NCBI GenBank assembly: GCA_038213005.1
Contig: JBBQTU010000202.1
Span: forward strand, 1 to 7,672
Origin: JBBQTU01 sp038213005
GTDB taxonomy: Bacteria; Planctomycetota; Phycisphaerae; Tepidisphaerales; Tepidisphaeraceae
Length of the DNA: 7,672 nucleotides
Direction of reading: 5' to 3'
Shown here: piece after piece, positions 1-5,974 of the stretch
Numbering within the stretch: position 1 is the first letter of the stretch
How the letters are laid out: each line of letters starts with the position of its first letter
Made by a program: the position numbers and the translations under genes
Notes under the pieces: model-generated
Told to the model about the DNA's origin: nothing
Database searches by the model: none
What the model saw: only the letters and a program-made list of their open reading frames with translations

Positions 1-216
1 AAAATCACTAGGTGCGTCCCCTTCGGAATTCCCGGAATGCGGCTGAGCCTATCCACCGACGCGGGGATACAGAGAGGCATTCATAACCGTTTCTCGAACG
101 ATCCTCTGTTCGCTATGCCGGATGTGATGAACATGGACGGCGCGTCGAGTCCTCCCCGCCCTGACCCGGGCAGGCTCAGCCTCGAGGTCAACTACCCGAC
201 ACGCTCTTCTGACTAG
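1..216 (+). CDS. Possible 3' end of an unrecognised ORF
   Basis: One plus-strand frame is open from the window edge to a TAG at 214-216 (71 codons). An internal ATG at 37 would give a 59-residue protein. The translation is polar, rich in Pro, Ser and Asp near its end (a SSPPRPDPG stretch), and has no motif, membrane segment or signal peptide that I recognise. It stops 15 bases before the next gene's ATG, which would suit a co-transcribed upstream gene. Against it, the open frame is short enough to arise by chance in GC-rich DNA, and no ribosome binding site stands out before codon 37. If it is not coding, this stretch is simply the intergenic region ahead of the lipoprotein gene. Confidence 0.25.
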   Translation, partial: KITRCVPFGIPGMRLSLSTDAGIQRGIHNRFSNDPLFAMPDVMNMDGASSPPRPDPGRLSLEVNYPTRSSD

Positions 217-231
217 AAAGCGAGGTGCATC

Positions 232-852
232 ATGCAGACAGTAGTCCGCCTATTGGCGATGGTTTCGCTTCTTGTTGCAGTGTCAGGATGCAGTCCACGG
301 TGCAGGATAGCGAAAGACGGTTACACTCTTGTTCCGCTCGAAGGGCTCGGGTCTGGACTGCCACGCAATGGAGTCGTGCCCAAAGGCATGGAAGGCCCTA
401 TCCATTGTGATAGTCTTTATGCCATGGGATACGTCGACAGATTTGACCAAGAGGAGACGGTTCGATATCTCAGGTTCTGGTCAACGGGCCAGGTGCTCTT
501 GCGGCTCAAACCCGGTGTGCGGGGGGATCAAGCCGAGTCTCCGCTCGTGACTACGCGTGATGGGGATGTTTTGGACGACTGGCTGGCAGGGCCACCGATT
601 CCAAGCGCCGCTGCAGTCGGCACAGTCGGCCGCTATGTGGTGGTTGGCGCTGAGGTCCATATCGAGTTCTTTCATAGACTTCCCGGCGGAGCCGATTTCG
701 TCGACTGTACGGGCCACGTGACGGCGGACGGATTTACGTTGGACCGAATCAGGTATCGAAATACTTTCTTCCCACGCTGGAAGCCGATGGCAGACCCGTG
801 GCGGTTTGTCCGCTACCCGGTGGGAGAGATGCGTGGGACGCCGACCTGGTAA
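232..852 (+). CDS. Predicted lipoprotein of unknown function
   Basis: This 206-residue protein starts with a short hydrophobic signal sequence (M1, R6, then a run rich in Leu, Val and Ala) ending in the lipobox V17-S18-G19-C20. It is therefore probably processed by signal peptidase II and lipid-anchored at Cys20; a second cysteine follows at position 24. The mature part alternates short hydrophobic and polar stretches (YLRFW near 80, GRYVVVGAEVHIEFF near 133-147, GFTLDRIRY near 168-176). That pattern suggests a small all-beta, lipocalin-like domain, but this is inference from pattern only and I recognise no family. The ATG is supported by GAGG at 222-225, six bases upstream. By eye, third codon positions are less GC-rich than in the trpB2 and S1 genes, which fits a weakly expressed or recently acquired gene. 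No partner is evident; the following gene is also exported. Confidence 0.72.
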   Translation: MQTVVRLLAMVSLLVAVSGCSPRCRIAKDGYTLVPLEGLGSGLPRNGVVPKGMEGPIHCDSLYAMGYVDRFDQEETVRYLRFWSTGQVLLRLKPGVRGDQAESPLVTTRDGDVLDDWLAGPPIPSAAAVGTVGRYVVVGAEVHIEFFHRLPGGADFVDCTGHVTADGFTLDRIRYRNTFFPRWKPMADPWRFVRYPVGEMRGTPTW

Positions 853-927
853 CACAACAAGTGAATGAACCGCACGCAGTTAGGTAGCGAGCCCTCAAAA
901 GCGGATACCCCGCATCAAACAGAACAC

Positions 928-934
928 GAAAGGA
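928..934 (+). promoter_or_regulatory. Ribosome binding site deciding the PEP-CTERM start
   Basis: GAAAGGA lies eight bases before the ATG at 943. The open frame extends back to an ATG at 865, but that start has no comparable site and would put 26 polar residues before an otherwise standard signal peptide. The 943 start is therefore preferred. Confidence 0.6.
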
Positions 935-942
935 CCAGCAAC

Positions 943-1545
943 ATGGATCACCGTCAATCTCTCAATGCCGCTCTCGCCCTGGCCGCCTCGGGCCTGGCTC
1001 TCCTCGCGGCCACCGCCCCTGCCGGTGCCGCCGGGCCGTCCATTACCGTGGGCTCCTACTTCCTCGCCGCCAATACGCCGCACCAGCCCATCGCCATTCG
1101 CGTCAGCGGCGTGCAGGGCGTTGCCGGGGTGGACCTCAATGCCCCGAGCGCGGGCGGAACTGGGACCTTCTACCCCCTCTTCTCCGGCGTGGACCTCACC
1201 ACCGGCACCCTCTTTGCCGGCAACAACAATGGCGCTTCAGACATGGGCAGCGGCACTTTCCCCCGTGTGGCGACATGGTCGCTCCTGACGGCCGCGGGGA
1301 CCGTGTCGTCGGCCGACGGGCTCCTGGCAACCCTCTACATCGATACCACCGGTGAGTCCTCCGGCACCTACTCGCTCTCCCTGAGCAACACGCTGGGTGG
1401 GCCAACCGTCTTCTATGATTCCACCGGTCTGACCAAGATCCCCATCACCATCGCCGACGGCTCATTCACGATCGTGCCCGAACCCGCCTCGGCCGCGTTC
1501 TTTCTACTGGCTGCGCCAGTCTTCCTGCTCCGCCGAAAACGATGA
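943..1545 (+). CDS. Secreted PEP-CTERM protein with cohesin-like body
   Basis: The protein is 200 residues from the ATG at 943. Residues 1-30 are a Sec signal peptide: a short charged start, a long Ala/Leu core and an AGA-type cleavage site around 29-30. The last 23 residues form a PEP-CTERM sorting signal: V-P-E-P at about 178-181, a hydrophobic segment (FFLLAAPVFLL) and the basic tail RRKR. In this system an exosortase processes the tail after export; that enzyme is not in the window. The body resembles cohesin-type beta-sandwich domains of planctomycete PEP-CTERM proteins, with an opening strand like IAIRVSGVQGVAGVDLNA, a GLLATLYIDTTG strand, a TYSLSLSNT strand, and a closing ITIADGSFTI strand just before the PEP motif. 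The cohesin-like assignment rests on pattern recognition; secretion and PEP-CTERM are clear. A role in the envelope or extracellular matrix is likely, but the ligand is unknown. A second PEP-CTERM tail occurs at 2435. Confidence 0.85.
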   Translation: MDHRQSLNAALALAASGLALLAATAPAGAAGPSITVGSYFLAANTPHQPIAIRVSGVQGVAGVDLNAPSAGGTGTFYPLFSGVDLTTGTLFAGNNNGASDMGSGTFPRVATWSLLTAAGTVSSADGLLATLYIDTTGESSGTYSLSLSNTLGGPTVFYDSTGLTKIPITIADGSFTIVPEPASAAFFLLAAPVFLLRRKR

Positions 1546-1590
1546 AGACTCTCTTGCGTCACAATCCGTTAACTCAGTTTAAGAATAGTC

Positions 1591-1687
1591 TTAACCACGG
1601 AATACACTGAAAACACGGAAAGGATTACGTGAACACAGGATGAATGGCTTTCTCTTCTTCCGTGTGTTCCGTGTATTCCGTGGTTAA
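1591..1687. repeat. Intergenic imperfect inverted repeat (ACCACGGAATACAC type)
   Basis: The left arm (1591-1620) and right arm (1658-1687) are each 30 bases. They match as reverse complements at 28 of 30 positions and are separated by a 37-base spacer. Each arm is built from a roughly 9-base motif: the right arm reads TTCCGTGTG, TTCCGTGTA, TTCCGTGGT. Read on the minus strand, the repeat gives peptides of the TTEYTEHTEE kind, a familiar sign of an untranslated repeat mis-called as protein. Transcribed RNA could form a long hairpin, but there is no U-tract, so it is not a standard intrinsic terminator. From general knowledge such repeats occur in many copies in planctomycete and related genomes; that cannot be tested within this window. 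Confidence 0.8.
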
Positions 1688-1804
1688 ATCATCCTCATCT
1701 TCCGCCAAGCCGCGCCGGACAATATCTATGCTCCATCTGACCCAGACGTCGGTCAAGCCATAAGGCCCGCTGTGGCGATATGAACTGCGTCCTGTTTGAT
1801 TTCT
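1688..1804. other. Intergenic segment without an intact gene
   Basis: This stretch separates the inverted repeat from the direct repeats and holds no credible gene. A plus-strand frame from 1688 to a TGA at 1781-1783 encodes a 31-residue peptide (containing RQAAPDNIYAPSDPDVGQ) with no start codon. It could be a scrap of a former gene, possibly the missing front of the downstream protease, but the peptide is too short for me to assign. Confidence 0.4.
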
Positions 1805-1875
1805 CTGCAGAAGAGAACCGCCTTGGAGAGGGGCGGGAGGCAGCGCCCGAGGCGGGCGTGCCACGGGTGGCCCGG
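1805..1875. repeat. 71-bp GC-rich direct repeat, copy 1
   Basis: This copy begins with CTGCAG and ends with GGGTGGCCCGG. It matches copy 2 (1931-2001) at 65 of 71 positions with no gaps, at a spacing of exactly 126 bases. All six differences fall in the first 46 positions and the last 25 are identical. A perfect 7-bp GC hairpin (1872-1888, loop CCT) straddles its right end and is absent after copy 2. The last part resembles a GTGCCACGGGTGGCCCGG-type dispersed repeat known to me from planctomycete-like genomes; this is memory, not a search. Confidence 0.8.
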
Positions 1876-1930
1876 CCGCCTCGGCCGGAGCCTTCGGGGC
1901 GGTCGAGGTCGCGAGGGTTGCCTGGAAGCA

Positions 1931-2001
1931 CTGCAGAAGGGAACGGACTTGGAGAGGGAGGGGAGGCAGCGCCCGGGGCGGGCGTGCCACGGGTGGCCCG
2001 G
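1931..2001. repeat. 71-bp GC-rich direct repeat, copy 2
   Basis: This is the second copy of the repeat, 65 of 71 bases identical to 1805-1875. Its right end falls within a few bases of where recognisable serine-protease sequence begins (about 2004), so the protease's homology seems to stop at the repeat edge. Because 126 is divisible by three, both copies are read in the same frame, and the protease frame stays open through both of them back to a TGA at 1797. This gives a Gly/Arg-rich translation that looks non-native. Confidence 0.8.
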
Positions 2002-2003
2002 CG

Positions 2004-2435
2004 CTGACAGGCCAACTCTTCATCGCGGCCGGCTTCGGCGCCATCGATGCCAATTCCGACGGCGCGTGGGACTTCGTCCGCGACGGCCAGCGCCGGCAAT
2101 TTGCCAACCGTATCGACTCCGTCCAAACCGGCTCTCTCCCCGGGCAGGGGCAGGTGTTTCGGTACGACTTTGACCTCACCACGGGCGAAGCGGTCGGCAA
2201 TGATGAGGGTCTGGCAGGCCCCGGGGATTCTGGCGGCGGCGTGTTTCTCTGGGATGGCGAGCGATACGTACTGGCTGGCATCCTCTCCTCCTCGGGCAGC
2301 CCGGTGGATGGAGCCAGTGCCAGTGCGACGCGGCTCGCACCGCTGGCCGCCACCCTCTCCGCAGCCATCCCCGAGCCGGCAAGCCTCACTCTGTTGGGTC
2401 TTCCGATCCTTCTTCTGCGTCAAAGGCGTCGGTGA
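2004..2435 (+). pseudogene. 5'-truncated trypsin-like serine protease with PEP-CTERM tail
   Basis: From about 2004 the frame encodes about 143 residues typical of the C-terminal half of a chymotrypsin-fold (S1 family) protease. These include a FIAAGFGAID stretch resembling the 'VGFG' strand, QFANRIDSV, FRYDFD, and then GPGDSGGG, which carries the nucleophile serine in its usual GDSGG setting, followed by YVLAGILSS. The protein ends in a PEP-CTERM signal (I-P-E-P, a hydrophobic LTLLGLPILLL segment, then RQRRR). The N-terminal half that would bear the signal peptide and the catalytic His and Asp is missing, and repeat DNA lies in its place. No ATG, GTG or TTG is in frame upstream as far as the stop at 1797. 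The first candidate, a GTG at 2154, would leave only a 93-residue fragment lacking a signal peptide. It was probably once an exported, exosortase-sorted protease and is now a non-functional remnant. An upstream start with unusual initiation cannot be strictly excluded. Confidence 0.7.
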
Positions 2436-2552
2436 CCTGTACTGGCGAAGTCGCCTCGGCAGGGTGAGGGATTGGGTTGCCTCGGTGGGGATGGTGTGCT
2501 ATGAATGCCTCCGCTGGCGGGATGCCCAGGCGTCCGGCCGGTGAAGTCAACT

Positions 2553-2556
2553 GGAG
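2553..2556 (+). promoter_or_regulatory. Ribosome binding site deciding the trpB2 start
   Basis: GGAG lies three bases before the GTG at 2560 and nine before the in-frame GTG at 2566. The normal spacing favours 2566. No ATG occurs in frame near the conserved N-terminus. Confidence 0.5.
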
Positions 2557-2565
2557 ACCGTGTTC

Positions 2566-3864
2566 GTGACGACGCATTTTACCCTCCCGCAATCGGAAAT
2601 TTCAAAGCAGTGGTACAACCTTAACGCGGATTTTCCGCAGCCGCTGCCGCCGCCGCTACACCCGGGGACCAAGCAGCCTGTGACGGTCGCGGACATGACC
2701 GCGATCTTCCCCGAGAACATCGTCCAGCAGGAGATGTCGGCCGAGCGGTATATCGACATCCCCGAGCCGGTGCGCGAGATCTATGCGCTTTGGCGGCCCA
2801 CGCCGCTGTTGCGTGCCGTGCGCCTGGAGAAGGCGCTCAATACGCCGGCGCACATTTACTACAAGTATGAAGGTGCCAGCCCGGCCGGTAGTCACAAGCC
2901 TAACACGGCCGTTCCGCAGGCGTATTACAACAAGATCGCCGGCACCAAACGCATCGCCACCGAGACTGGCGCCGGGCAGTGGGGTTCATCGCTGGCCCTG
3001 GCGTGCCAACTGTTCGGGATCGAGTGCGTGGTCTACATGGTCAGGGTCAGCTATGACGCGAAGCCCTATCGCAGGATGCTCATGCAGACTTGGGGCGCAA
3101 CCGTGCACGCCAGCCCGAGCAACCGCACCGAGTGTGGTCGGCGAATCCTGGCGGCCGACCCTAACTCATCCGGCAGCCTCGGGATCGCTATCAGCGAGGC
3201 CGTGGAAGACACGGTCACGACGCCCAGCACCAAGTATGCCCTCGGCAGCGTGCTGAACCACGTGTGTCTGCACCAGTCGGTGATCGGGCAGGAAACGATC
3301 AAGCAGATGGCCCTGGCCGGCGAGGAGCCGGACGTGGTGGTCGGCTGCATCGGCGGGGGCAGCAACTTCGCCGGGATCGCGTTCCCGTTCATCCAGCGGA
3401 ACCTCAGCGAGGGCGGGAAGACCCGTCTGCTGGCCGTCGAGCCCAGTTCATGCGCCTCGGTCACGACGGGGCAACTCAGGTACGATTTTGGCGATGAGGC
3501 CGAGATGACCCCGCTGATGATGATGCATACGCTGGGTCACAAGTACATGCCGCCATCCATTCACGCCGGCGGGTTGCGCTATCACGGCATGTCGCCGATG
3601 GTCAGCCACGCGAAGCACCTTGGGCTGATCGACGCCGTTGCGTACCCGCAGACCAAGGTGTTCGAGGCGGCCATGCAGTTTGCCCGGACCGAGGGCATTG
3701 TGCCGGCGCCTGAGTCATCGCACGCCGTGCGCGGGGCGATCGACGAAGCCATTGCCGCCCGGGAAGAAGGACGCAAACGTGTGATCGTGTTCTGTCTCTC
3801 AGGCCACGGCCTGATGGATATGAGCTCGTACGACGCCTACCTGTCGGGCAAGCTGGTGGACTGA
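2566..3864 (+). CDS. trpB: Tryptophan synthase beta chain, TrpB2 type
   Basis: This 432-residue PLP enzyme condenses indole with serine (phosphoserine in some TrpB2 enzymes) to make tryptophan in the cytoplasm. It belongs to the divergent TrpB2 branch. The TrpB2-style opening (LPQSEISKQWYN, then PLPPPLHPGT around 27-35) is present. So are the PLP-binding lysine in GSHKPNTA (about K111), the catalytic glutamate in TETGAGQWG (about E133), the glycine-rich phosphate loop GCIGGGSN (about 260-267), the TrpB2 signature HTLGHKYMPPSIHAGGLRYHG, and a C-terminal LSGHG loop. The length is normal for TrpB2 and all key residues appear intact. The start is GTG; 2560 would add two residues, but the ribosome binding site favours 2566. 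No trpA or other trp gene is adjacent. TrpB2 enzymes often act without the canonical alpha-subunit contacts, so a stand-alone indole-salvage role or a partner elsewhere is plausible. The gene converges on the response-regulator gene with no spacer. Confidence 0.93.
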   Translation: MTTHFTLPQSEISKQWYNLNADFPQPLPPPLHPGTKQPVTVADMTAIFPENIVQQEMSAERYIDIPEPVREIYALWRPTPLLRAVRLEKALNTPAHIYYKYEGASPAGSHKPNTAVPQAYYNKIAGTKRIATETGAGQWGSSLALACQLFGIECVVYMVRVSYDAKPYRRMLMQTWGATVHASPSNRTECGRRILAADPNSSGSLGIAISEAVEDTVTTPSTKYALGSVLNHVCLHQSVIGQETIKQMALAGEEPDVVVGCIGGGSNFAGIAFPFIQRNLSEGGKTRLLAVEPSSCASVTTGQLRYDFGDEAEMTPLMMMHTLGHKYMPPSIHAGGLRYHGMSPMVSHAKHLGLIDAVAYPQTKVFEAAMQFARTEGIVPAPESSHAVRGAIDEAIAAREEGRKRVIVFCLSGHGLMDMSSYDAYLSGKLVD

Positions 3865-4356
3865 TCAGGCCGGGTCTTCGTCGGCATCAACTTCGTTGAG
3901 GTAGGTCAGGGCGCGCTCCAGCTCGTTCTTGAGGTGGCGAACCCGCAGCAGGCTCTTCACTCGGGTGAGTAGCTCGAACTTGTTCACGGGCTTACTGACA
4001 AAGTCATCGGTTCCGCATTCGGTTGCCTGTTCGATGTCGCCCAGTTCGTTCAGGGCGGTGACCATCAGGATCTGGATGTCGCGAGTGGCCGGGTCGTTCT
4101 TGAGCTTCCGGCAGACCTGAAAGCCGCTCATTCGCGGCATCATGATGTCCAGCAGGATCAGGTCCGGGTTGAACTGGGCGACCTTTTCCAGGGCGTCCAC
4201 ACCATCGACGGCTGTCGCGATCTGCACTGGCAGGGATTCGAGGAATGCCTGCAGCAACTCCACGTTCTGCGGGTTATCGTCAACGATCATGACCCGCGAA
4301 CTGGGAAGCAGCGACTCATTGTTCGGCACCGCGGGTGAAGGTTCATTTTCGGCCAT
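3865..4356 (-). CDS. Single-domain response regulator (CheY/DivK-like receiver)
   Basis: This 163-residue protein is essentially one receiver domain, residues 20-140, with a polar N-terminal extension and a short acidic C-terminal helix. The phosphorylation site is complete: acidic pair D26-D27, phosphoacceptor D70 in LILLDIMMPRMSG, T100 in MVTAL, and K122-P123. It closely resembles PleD/DivK-type receivers. There is no DNA-binding, GGDEF or other output domain, so it should act through protein contacts or as a phosphorelay intermediate; no histidine kinase is in the window. Its ATG lies 12 bases after the S1 stop codon on the same strand, and an AAGGG overlapping that stop may serve as a weak ribosome binding site. 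Co-transcription and possibly translational coupling with S1 are likely. The C-terminal segment LKNELERALTYLNEVDADED looks like a short amphipathic helix. Its signalling pathway cannot be read from the sequence. Confidence 0.93.
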   Translation of the reverse strand: MAENEPSPAVPNNESLLPSSRVMIVDDNPQNVELLQAFLESLPVQIATAVDGVDALEKVAQFNPDLILLDIMMPRMSGFQVCRKLKNDPATRDIQILMVTALNELGDIEQATECGTDDFVSKPVNKFELLTRVKSLLRVRHLKNELERALTYLNEVDADEDPA

Positions 4357-4368
4357 GGTCGTGTGCCC

Positions 4369-5868
4369 TTACTTGTTCTTCTTCAGGTCGAAGTCCAGCC
4401 CGCCGCGAAGATTCAGATTCAGCCGCGGCTTTCTCGGGGCGGCGTCGGCTGCGGCCGGTGATCCTGCCGGTTGCAGCTCAGCGGCGCGCTTGACCGACAG
4501 CGAGACCCGACGGTGCTCGGTGTCGATCTCGAGGATGGCGACCTTGATCTCCTGCCCCGGCCTGACGACATCCGTCACATGCACAACCCGCTGGGTTGCC
4601 AGTTCGGAAATATGAGCCAGTCCTTCGAGACCCGGTTCCAGTTCGACGAATGCGCCGAAGTCGGCGGTTCGCGTCACCTTGCCCGTGACGACCATGTCGG
4701 TGGCATATCGCTCGGTGACAGTCTTCCATGGGTCGGGGCCGGCCTGCTTGAGGCTGAAGCTCATCTTGTGGGCCACCGGATCAACCGACAGCACGACCAG
4801 CTTGATGGTGTCGTTTTCGTGCACAACTTCGGAAGCGCTCTTGATGCGTTGATAGCTGATCTCGCTGATGGGCAGCAGCCCTTCGATGCCGTCCTCCACC
4901 TCGACAAACGCGCCGAAGGATTCGAGCTTCACGACCCGGCCGGTCAGCGTCGAGCCAACGGGGTATTTCGTCGCTACATCAAGCCACGGATCGGGCATCG
5001 ACTGCTTGAGCGACAGGGACAGCTTGCCGCTGGCGCGGTCGATCTTGAGCACCTTCACGTCGACCACATCGCCGACTTTCAGTGCGTCGGCGGCGTTCTT
5101 CACTCGCTTGTAGGAAATCTCGCTGACGTGAACCAGGCCGTCGATGCCGCCCAGGTCCACGAACGCACCGAAATCCATCACGCTTCGGACGGTGCCGCGG
5201 ATGGTCTGGCCCTCGGCGATCGTCTCCAGCAACTTGACCTTCGCGGCCTCGCGCTCGCGCTCGATGATGTTGCGGCGCGACAGGACGATGCTGCGGGTGT
5301 TGCGGTCGCATCGGGTGACTTCGCACGTCAACCGCTGGCCGATATAGGTCGAGATGTCTTTGACAAAGCCGATGTCGACCTGCCCGGCCGGCATGAAGGC
5401 CCGCATGTTCTTGATCTCAAGTTCCAGGCCGCCCTTGTTCACGCCGGTGACATTGGCGTCGACGATCTGCCCGACCTCGAGGCTTTCCCAGCTCACTTGT
5501 GTGGCTTTGGCGCCCGGCAGGGACAGGATGATGATGTCTTCCTTGGCATCGCGGCGGACCACCTGGAAATCCACTTCCTGACCCACGGACGGTTCGACCG
5601 TGAAGTTAGCCAGCGGGCAGACGCCCTGGTCCTTGCCACCGAAGTCGACCAGCACCTCGTTCTTGGGCAGGTCGACGCGCGAGATCTTGCCGCGGCGGAT
5701 TCCCTTGGCGGGCGGCGGCGCGGATGGGTCGGTGGGCTTCTTCGCCCGACCTTCAATCAGGGCGTCGATGGACAGATCACCCAAGGCGTCATTGATCTCC
5801 TTTTCCAGATCGAGATCGATGTCAGCCCGGAAGTTCTCGCGGTATTTGTCGTCGTTGGCTTTGGCCAT
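4369..5868 (-). CDS. rpsA: Small ribosomal subunit protein bS1 (five S1 domains)
   Basis: This is a 499-residue RNA-binding protein made of tandem S1 (OB-fold) domains at about 57-118, 131-199, 219-288, 304-375 and 390-461. Domains 3-5 are canonical, each with an FGAFV strand followed by a GLVHVSEIS, GLLPISEIS or GLAHISELA segment. They are joined by the DPW-containing linkers (PDPWLDVATKYPVG, GPDPWKTVTERYA) characteristic of bacterial S1. Domains 1 and 2 are more divergent, as in ribosome-anchoring S1 repeats. S1 binds mRNA leaders on the 30S subunit and helps initiation. Proteobacterial S1 has six domains and about 557 residues; the shorter five-domain form here is a known variant. An acidic N-terminal segment (about 15-30) and a Lys-ending tail with NLNLRGGLDFDLKK flank the array. 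AGAGG at 5873-5877 (minus strand) precedes the ATG by four bases. The response-regulator gene follows 12 bases downstream; the 106-base gap upstream could hold a promoter, but I see no clear -35/-10 pair. Confidence 0.92.
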   Translation of the reverse strand: MAKANDDKYRENFRADIDLDLEKEINDALGDLSIDALIEGRAKKPTDPSAPPPAKGIRRGKISRVDLPKNEVLVDFGGKDQGVCPLANFTVEPSVGQEVDFQVVRRDAKEDIIILSLPGAKATQVSWESLEVGQIVDANVTGVNKGGLELEIKNMRAFMPAGQVDIGFVKDISTYIGQRLTCEVTRCDRNTRSIVLSRRNIIEREREAAKVKLLETIAEGQTIRGTVRSVMDFGAFVDLGGIDGLVHVSEISYKRVKNAADALKVGDVVDVKVLKIDRASGKLSLSLKQSMPDPWLDVATKYPVGSTLTGRVVKLESFGAFVEVEDGIEGLLPISEISYQRIKSASEVVHENDTIKLVVLSVDPVAHKMSFSLKQAGPDPWKTVTERYATDMVVTGKVTRTADFGAFVELEPGLEGLAHISELATQRVVHVTDVVRPGQEIKVAILEIDTEHRRVSLSVKRAAELQPAGSPAAADAAPRKPRLNLNLRGGLDFDLKKNK

Positions 5869-5872
5869 ATTT

Positions 5873-5877
5873 CCTCT
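5873..5877 (-). promoter_or_regulatory. Ribosome binding site of the S1 gene
   Basis: On the minus strand AGAGG sits four bases before the ATG at 5868 within AAGAGGAAATATG. It is a clear Shine-Dalgarno site in an A-rich leader and supports the chosen start. Confidence 0.6.
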
Positions 5878-5974
5878 TAATAGAAGCGTAAGCCGGGCAT
5901 GTTAGCCGACGGAAGCCCTGTGCGGAAGCGTGAGTGACGATGAATGGCAAATGGCGGTTGCGCAGGCAGTTCCA

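Noticed and set aside
1..30. CACTAGGTGCGTCCCC sequence at the left edge as a possible dispersed repeat or transposon end
   Set aside because: It looked faintly familiar as a repeat-associated sequence, but there is no second copy or inverted partner in the window to support it.
865..942. N-terminal extension of the PEP-CTERM protein from the ATG at 865
   Set aside because: It would bury the signal peptide behind 26 polar residues, and the ribosome binding site is before 943.
1579..1594. Small hairpin TTAAGA-ATAG-TCTTAA after the PEP-CTERM gene
   Set aside because: The stem is only 6 bp, AT-rich and lacks a T-tract, so it does not make a credible intrinsic terminator.
1625..2389. 254-codon minus-strand frame with TTEYTEHTEE sequence
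   Set aside because: It reads through the inverted repeat and the two direct repeats and lies opposite the protease remnant. The composition is repetitive Pro/Ala/Ser and typical of a false ORF.
1695..2423. 242-codon minus-strand frame
   Set aside because: It is a shadow of the repeat/protease region in another frame, with low-complexity Gly/Arg/Pro content and no motif.
4471..5880. 469-codon open frame on the plus strand
   Set aside because: It is fully antisense to the S1 gene, which has five clear S1 domains. Long antisense frames are common opposite GC-rich genes, and its translation is Asp/His/Leu-rich with no domain.
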